Source of the DNA: TMED27 sp964351195
Lineage (GTDB): Bacteria; Pseudomonadota; Alphaproteobacteria; Micavibrionales; Micavibrionaceae
DNA: 10,110 nt
Direction of reading: 5' to 3'
Assembly (NCBI GenBank): GCA_964351195.1
Contig: CAYGNI010000071.1
Span: 1 to 10,110 of the forward strand
In this document: positions 6,786 through 10,110 of the stretch, one piece after another
How the letters are laid out: every line of letters begins with the position of its first letter
Numbering within the stretch: position 1 is the stretch's first letter
Made by a program: the position numbers and the translations under genes
The notes under the pieces: model-generated
The model's input: the letters and a program-made list of their open reading frames with translations, nothing else
Told to the model about the DNA's origin: nothing
The model's database searches: none

Positions 6786-7220
6786 TTAATTAGGAATGCC
6801 CTTGCGTGCCAACTCGTCAGCCCTCTCATTCTCTGGATGCCCGGCGTGTCCCTTCACCCAGTGAAAGCTCACATCATGCGCCTGCACAAGCGCATCCATC
6901 TCCTGCCATAAATCGACATTCTTCACCGGCTTTTTGCTGGCCGTCTTCCACCCTTTGGCTTTCCACCCCTCAAGCCACTCGGTAATGCCCTGCATCACAT
7001 ATTTACTATCGGTATAAAGCTCAACCTTCGACGGCCCCTTCAGAGCCTCCAGCGCCTTAATCACCGCCATCATCTCCATACGGTTATTCGTCGTCTCCGC
7101 CTCCCCGCCGAACAATTCCTTCTCGTGCCCGTTCCAGCGCAGCAAAGCCCCCCAGCCGCCCGGCCCCGGGTTCCCACTACACGCACCATCCGTATAAATC
7201 GTGATAACTTTCTCAGCCAT
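6786..7220 (-). CDS. rnhA: Ribonuclease HI
   Basis: RNase HI cuts the RNA strand of RNA/DNA hybrids, removing R-loops and helping with primer removal. The 144-aa product covers the whole single-domain family. The carboxylate tetrad is intact at Asp11 (YTDGACSGNPGPGGWG), Glu49 (NNRMEMMA), Asp71 (YTDSKYV) and Asp135 (NERADELA), with the helper His125 in WVKGHAGH; all are one residue later than in E. coli RnhA. The Trp/Lys-rich handle region that binds substrate is present (WLEGWKAKGWKTASKKPV, about 82-99). The start overlaps the end of the P-loop gene upstream by 8 bp, which suggests translational coupling and co-transcription with ispH. Its own Shine-Dalgarno is weak (AGGA about 17 bases upstream). 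Confidence 0.98.
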   Translation of the reverse strand: MAEKVITIYTDGACSGNPGPGGWGALLRWNGHEKELFGGEAETTNNRMEMMAVIKALEALKGPSKVELYTDSKYVMQGITEWLEGWKAKGWKTASKKPVKNVDLWQEMDALVQAHDVSFHWVKGHAGHPENERADELARKGIPN

Positions 7221-7896
7221 GGATCAACGCCAAAAATTCCTGCTCATTTTCAACTCCATGCAAATCCTGAGCCCGCACTTTCATGCCATAGCCCCTCGCC
7301 AACCGCTCATATTTCGGCAACCGCGATTCAAACAACTTCGGAAACACCCATGCAGAAAAATCATTCGGCTCAATTTGCTGAACACTCACATCATTCACCG
7401 CGCAATACTCCGCCAGCCACACATCAAAATCATCCGGCGGAAAATACAAAGGCTTGGGGTATTGCTTGGCTCGTTCAATCACTTCCGCATGACTGTCTTC
7501 ATCCGTCTCAATATAAACCAGCAGCGTTTGCTCCGCCACGCGCGCAATCAAATCCTCATCACGAATTTCACAAAAACTCCCGGTGGAATCATTCACAAAC
7601 CGTCCAGCAGCTTGAGCCAGAACATCACCCAACCGCCCCAGCGCCTTGCACTCTGCTTCATAATACGCCTGCTGACGGCGCTTAAATTCATCCAAAGCCA
7701 ATCCGCCCAGCGCCTCATCACCCACCTGCCCGACAAAAGCCGAAAGCTTACTGAGATCCCCCGCGCTCACAGGAATGCCGAGCATCTTTGCAATCTCCAG
7801 ATCGCAGGAATAATGTGCCCATCCCCATTCTTCGAGGCGCTGCGAAAAATGCGTCTTCCCCGCACCCGACATCCCAAGCAATGTGACTGGCCTCAT
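7213..7896 (-). CDS. P-loop ATPase/kinase-like protein, shikimate-kinase-like N-terminus
   Basis: The 227-aa protein begins almost at once with a Walker A loop, GMSGAGKT (8-15), followed by RLEEWGWAHYSCDLEIAKMLG (20-40). This matches the layout of shikimate kinase and related small-molecule kinases, where an Asp after strand 2 (here Asp32, with Glu34) binds substrate or metal. FVNDSTGSFCEI and the strand TLLVYIETDEDS are consistent with later strands of the same fold. The C-terminal third (KPLYFPPDDFDVWLAEYCAV and onward) is not a shikimate kinase feature, and the typical Gly-Gly-Gly substrate motif is not apparent, so the substrate is unknown. Its ATG overlaps the ispH stop in ATGA, and its end overlaps rnhA by 8 bp, so it is the middle gene of a tight operon. 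Many alphaproteobacteria have homoserine kinase thrB at this position; this protein is not ThrB. Confidence 0.85.
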   Translation of the reverse strand: MRPVTLLGMSGAGKTHFSQRLEEWGWAHYSCDLEIAKMLGIPVSAGDLSKLSAFVGQVGDEALGGLALDEFKRRQQAYYEAECKALGRLGDVLAQAAGRFVNDSTGSFCEIRDEDLIARVAEQTLLVYIETDEDSHAEVIERAKQYPKPLYFPPDDFDVWLAEYCAVNDVSVQQIEPNDFSAWVFPKLFESRLPKYERLARGYGMKVRAQDLHGVENEQEFLALIHG

Positions 7897-8846
7897 GCCG
7901 CCTCTCCCAAAATCCGTGGAATTTTAAAATTCACATTTTCGTTTGTAATCGCAACCTCTTTAATTGTGACATCAAAATATTCCCGCGCTGCTGCGATCAC
8001 CTCATCCACCAGCACTTCCGGCGCAGACGCCCCGGCCGTCAAACCCAAAACCTTCACACCATCGACCCACGCCCAATCAATATCCGCCGCACGCTGCACA
8101 AGCATCGCCTTCGCGCAGCCGTGCAAAGCCCCAACCTCAACCAGACGATTGGAATTCGATGAATTCGGCGCACCAATCACAATGAGCGCATCCGCCTCTT
8201 GCGCAATAGCCTTCACCGCCGCCTGCCTGTTGGTCGTCGCATAACAGATATCTTCCTTATGCGGCCCTTGAATGGCCGGAAACTTCGCCTGCAACGCCGC
8301 AACGATATCCGCCGTATCATCCACCGACAAAGTTGTCTGCGTGCAATACGCAAGCTTCTCTTCATCTTCGACAATCAAACCCTCAACATCACCCACAGTC
8401 TCTACCAGAATCACCGTCCCTTCGGGCAACTGCCCCATCGTCCCCACAACTTCCGGGTGCCCGCGATGCCCGATCAAAACAATCTGCCGGCCCATCTTAT
8501 AATACCGCTCCGCCTCACGATGCACCTTACTCACGAGCGGACACGTCGCGTCGATATAAAACATCTCCCGCGTCTGCGCATTCTCCGGCACACTCTTGGG
8601 CACACCATGTGCACTAAAAATCACCGGTTGCCCGTCATTGGGGATCTCATGCAATTCCTCAACAAACACCGCACCCTGCGCCTTCAATGAATCCACAACA
8701 TACTTGTTGTGCACAATCTCATGGCGCACATAAACCGGCGCGCCATATTTCTCCAGCGCCCGCTCAACGATCTGAATCGCACGATCAACCCCCGCACAAA
8801 ACCCGCGCGGCGCCGCCAATAGAATTGTTAATGCTTTCTCACTCAT
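7893..8846 (-). CDS. ispH: 4-hydroxy-3-methylbut-2-enyl diphosphate reductase (IspH/LytB)
   Basis: IspH performs the last step of the non-mevalonate isoprenoid pathway, reducing HMBPP to IPP and DMAPP with an oxygen-sensitive Fe-S cluster. Counting from the ATG at 8846 (317 aa, close to the usual 310-320), the three cluster cysteines are Cys17 (PRGFCAGVDRA), Cys102 (DATCPLV) and Cys201 (DICYATTNRQ). The catalytic Glu132 lies in GHRGHPEVVGTMGQ, and the substrate histidines are His46 (EIVHNKYV) and His130. SAHGVP and GAPNSSNSNRLVEV are further family signatures. The frame extends to an ATG at 8885, but the added 13 residues are outside the conserved core and AGG lies 6 bases before 8846, so the shorter start is preferred. 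First gene of the operon with the P-loop gene and rnhA; it diverges from the lipoprotein gene across 69 bp that must hold both promoters, though no clear boxes were seen. Confidence 0.98.
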   Translation of the reverse strand: MSEKALTILLAAPRGFCAGVDRAIQIVERALEKYGAPVYVRHEIVHNKYVVDSLKAQGAVFVEELHEIPNDGQPVIFSAHGVPKSVPENAQTREMFYIDATCPLVSKVHREAERYYKMGRQIVLIGHRGHPEVVGTMGQLPEGTVILVETVGDVEGLIVEDEEKLAYCTQTTLSVDDTADIVAALQAKFPAIQGPHKEDICYATTNRQAAVKAIAQEADALIVIGAPNSSNSNRLVEVGALHGCAKAMLVQRAADIDWAWVDGVKVLGLTAGASAPEVLVDEVIAAAREYFDVTIKEVAITNENVNFKIPRILGEAA

Positions 8847-8904
8847 CTCTTGCCTAACTCGGCCTGCTTTCGTAAGCTCTACCAAAATCGGTTTTTAGCA
8901 CGAC

Positions 8905-8910
8905 AGGTGA
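8905..8910 (+). promoter_or_regulatory. Shine-Dalgarno for the lipoprotein gene
   Basis: AGGTGA lies 5 bases before the ATG at 8916. It supports that start over the earlier in-frame ATG at 8850, which would put a non-signal sequence ahead of the lipoprotein signal peptide. Confidence 0.65.
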
Positions 8911-8915
8911 CACGA

Positions 8916-9731
8916 ATGAAACATTTTCTAAAACTTTTGAGTATCGTTGTTTTCCTCATCCCCCTAACCGCCTGCGAAACATACGAGGGCCTGAAGGACG
9001 ATATCGCCTCAATCGACCTTTCCTCGATGACACCAGCCGTTGCCGAGACACCCGAAGATAAGCATTCAAACTTCCTTGTTGATGGCGACTGCCCGAAAAT
9101 CGAAGTCGTTGATGAGCTGTCCATGCTGGCTGAATACGCCACCCCAAACAGCCCGTCACCCTCACAAAAAATATCCAGCGTTGAAATCAACAACGCCGAG
9201 AGCACCTGTACATACGGCGAACGCAGCGTCACCGTCGACCTCAAACTCGACTTCGCGGGCAACCTCGGCCCTATGGGCAAAGCCAGCCCAACCGACAGAC
9301 CCTTCTTCTCCTATCCCTATTTCGTCGCCGTCACATCCTCCAGCGGAAAAATTCTGGCTAAAGAAATTTTCGCCGCCTCCGTCACGTACGAATCCGGCCA
9401 AAACGCAAAGAACTACCACGAAACCCTGCGCCAGATTATCCCGGCCGAAAACCGTACCCAGGGCTCGCGCTATAAAATCATGGTCGGCTTCCAGCTAACC
9501 AAGGCCCAGCTTGCCGAAAACCGCGCCATCCTCGAAGCACGCCGCCTCGAAGAAGAAGCCCGCGCCAAAGCCCTGAAAATGCTCGAAGTTGAAAAAGCCA
9601 AAGAAGCCAAAGCCGCCGCAGGCATGGCCCAAAGCTCCGCCGCCGCGATACAGGAAACAGGCCCCGCTATCACCATCGAAAAAACAACCACCCCAAAAAG
9701 CGCTGGCCCCATCGACATTACAAGCCCTTAA
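8916..9731 (+). CDS. Predicted lipoprotein of unknown function with charged C-terminal helix
   Basis: The 271-aa product starts with a clear type II signal peptide: MKHFLK, a hydrophobic stretch (LLSIVVFLIPL), and lipobox LTAC with Cys20 as the lipidated residue. The following residues are Glu-Thr, not an Asp at +2, so outer-membrane sorting is expected by the E. coli rule. A mature domain (about 53-195) holds two cysteines, Cys59 (GDCPKIEV) and Cys98 (STCTYG), that could form a disulfide, and beta-rich segments such as RSVTVDLKLDF and YFVAVTSSSGKILAKEIF. Residues 199-238 form a long Glu/Ala/Arg/Lys-rich helix, probably coiled coil, and the last 30 are Thr/Pro-rich. It resembles hypothetical lipoproteins I recall from alphaproteobacteria with the same CP...V and CTY pattern; function is unknown. 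It diverges from ispH. A hairpin and gmhA follow within 53 bp. Confidence 0.88.
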   Translation: MKHFLKLLSIVVFLIPLTACETYEGLKDDIASIDLSSMTPAVAETPEDKHSNFLVDGDCPKIEVVDELSMLAEYATPNSPSPSQKISSVEINNAESTCTYGERSVTVDLKLDFAGNLGPMGKASPTDRPFFSYPYFVAVTSSSGKILAKEIFAASVTYESGQNAKNYHETLRQIIPAENRTQGSRYKIMVGFQLTKAQLAENRAILEARRLEEEARAKALKMLEVEKAKEAKAAAGMAQSSAAAIQETGPAITIEKTTTPKSAGPIDITSP

Positions 9732-9747
9732 CCCCTAACCAAACGTC

Positions 9748-9773
9748 ATCCTGAAGCGCTTGCGCTGAAGGAT
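9748..9773 (+). repeat. ATCCTGA...GAAGGAT hairpin with tandem G-A mismatches and CTTG loop
   Basis: The outer stem ATCCT/AGGAT (9748-9752 with 9769-9773) and inner stem AGCG/CGCT (9755-9758 with 9763-9766) are separated by GA facing GA, and closed by loop CTTG. Tandem sheared G-A pairs and a CUUG tetraloop on a G-C pair are both known stabilising RNA motifs, so the element looks shaped to fold as RNA. It sits 16 bases after the lipoprotein stop and 11 bases before the gmhA start; its right arm contains AAGGA, the only Shine-Dalgarno-like word before gmhA. It resembles, from memory, the GTCATCCTGA...AAGGATCT repeats dispersed in many genomes; not checked. Confidence 0.65.
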
Positions 9774-9784
9774 CTCTTAAAACC

Positions 9785-10110
9785 ATGGCATTTAACCTCG
9801 ACACATTCTGGCAAGCCGAAGCCGATGAGCACAAACAAACAGCGGAACAAACTTTCGCCGCTCTTAAAGGCGACTTCTCCAGCCTGCTCGACATGGCCGC
9901 AAGCTGCATCAAAAACGGTGGCAAAATCATCTTCTTCGGCAACGGCGGCAGCGCCGCAGACTCCCAGCACCTCGCAACAGAGCTCACCATCCGCTATTCC
10001 AAAGACCGCAAAGCCATCGCCGCCATCGCCCTCACAACCGACACCTCCGCCCTCACCGCTGCCGGCAACGACATCGGCTTTGATCATATCTTCGCCCGCC
10101 AGATCGAAGC
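9785..10110 (+). CDS. gmhA: Phosphoheptose isomerase (SIS domain), 3' truncated by window edge
   Basis: The frame opens at ATG 9785 and runs off the window with 108 complete codons, about half of the usual 190-200 aa. The family enzyme converts sedoheptulose 7-phosphate to heptose 7-phosphate, the first step of ADP-heptose synthesis for LPS core or surface glycans. Seen: a helical N-terminus, strand GGKIIFFGNGGSAADSQHLATEL (45-67) with the phosphate-binding Gly-Asn-Gly-Gly-Ser loop and Glu66 in the place of the catalytic Glu65 of E. coli GmhA, then AIALTTDTSALTAAGNDIGFDHIFARQIEA (79-108), the ND..F..IF pattern of GmhA. The catalytic His lies in the missing part. DiaA, a related SIS protein that binds DnaA, shares this N-terminal pattern and cannot be fully excluded. 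In-frame stop TGA at 9752 and no earlier start codon fix the start. The Shine-Dalgarno-like AAGGA is 12 bases upstream inside a hairpin. Confidence 0.88.
   Translation, partial: MAFNLDTFWQAEADEHKQTAEQTFAALKGDFSSLLDMAASCIKNGGKIIFFGNGGSAADSQHLATELTIRYSKDRKAIAAIALTTDTSALTAAGNDIGFDHIFARQIE

Noticed and set aside
7201..8244. A 347-codon open frame on the plus strand across rnhA's start, the P-loop gene and ispH
   Set aside because: It is antisense to two clearly real genes with intact motifs; its product is rich in Arg, His, Pro and Ser without any recognisable domain, as expected for a shadow of C-rich third positions.
1..10110. Defence island, prophage, insertion sequence or CRISPR array
   Set aside because: Every sizeable coding frame is accounted for by housekeeping or single-gene families; there are no regularly spaced repeats, transposase, integrase or toxin-antitoxin pair.

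Overview
The window looks like ordinary chromosomal sequence from a Gram-negative bacterium, most likely an alphaproteobacterium. The evidence is a MaeB-type malic enzyme, LytB/IspH followed closely by RNase HI, a GmhA-type sugar isomerase, a lipobox lipoprotein, and C-rich third codon positions. The order ispH - small P-loop gene - rnhA resembles the alphaproteobacterial ispH-thrB-rnhA cluster, with the middle gene replaced. I could not place it below class. No integrase, transposase, phage gene, CRISPR array, tRNA or rRNA was recognised.

Layout. Bases 2-6158, plus strand: the 3' part of maeB (NADP-type malic enzyme with a phosphotransacetylase-like tail), mgtE (Mg2+ channel/transporter), a GNAT acetyltransferase, and a class A penicillin-binding protein. 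Bases 6235-8846, minus strand, transcribed right to left: ispH, then a kinase-like P-loop protein overlapping it by 4 bp, then rnhA overlapping that by 8 bp, and after a 131-bp gap a small uncharacterised gene with its own strong ribosome binding site. Bases 8916-10110, plus strand: a lipoprotein of unknown role, diverging from ispH, and the 5' part of a gmhA-like phosphoheptose isomerase cut by the window edge.

The genes serve central carbon flow (malate to pyruvate), Mg2+ homeostasis, cell wall synthesis, isoprenoid precursor synthesis, RNA/DNA hybrid removal and probably LPS or surface heptose synthesis. They do not form one pathway. The IspH/P-loop/RnhA trio is the only convincing operon.

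The unusual part is between genes. Four structurally different palindromes follow plus-strand stop codons within 1-17 bases: an inverted array of CTCGTA-like octamers that runs into the mgtE start codon, a 102-bp CGCAAAG-type palindrome after mgtE, a GTCATTGCGA hairpin after the PBP gene, and an ATCCTGA hairpin with tandem G-A mismatches and a CTTG loop just before gmhA. They look like members of dispersed intergenic repeat families, and two of them would mask translation initiation signals. I found no convincing new multi-gene system.
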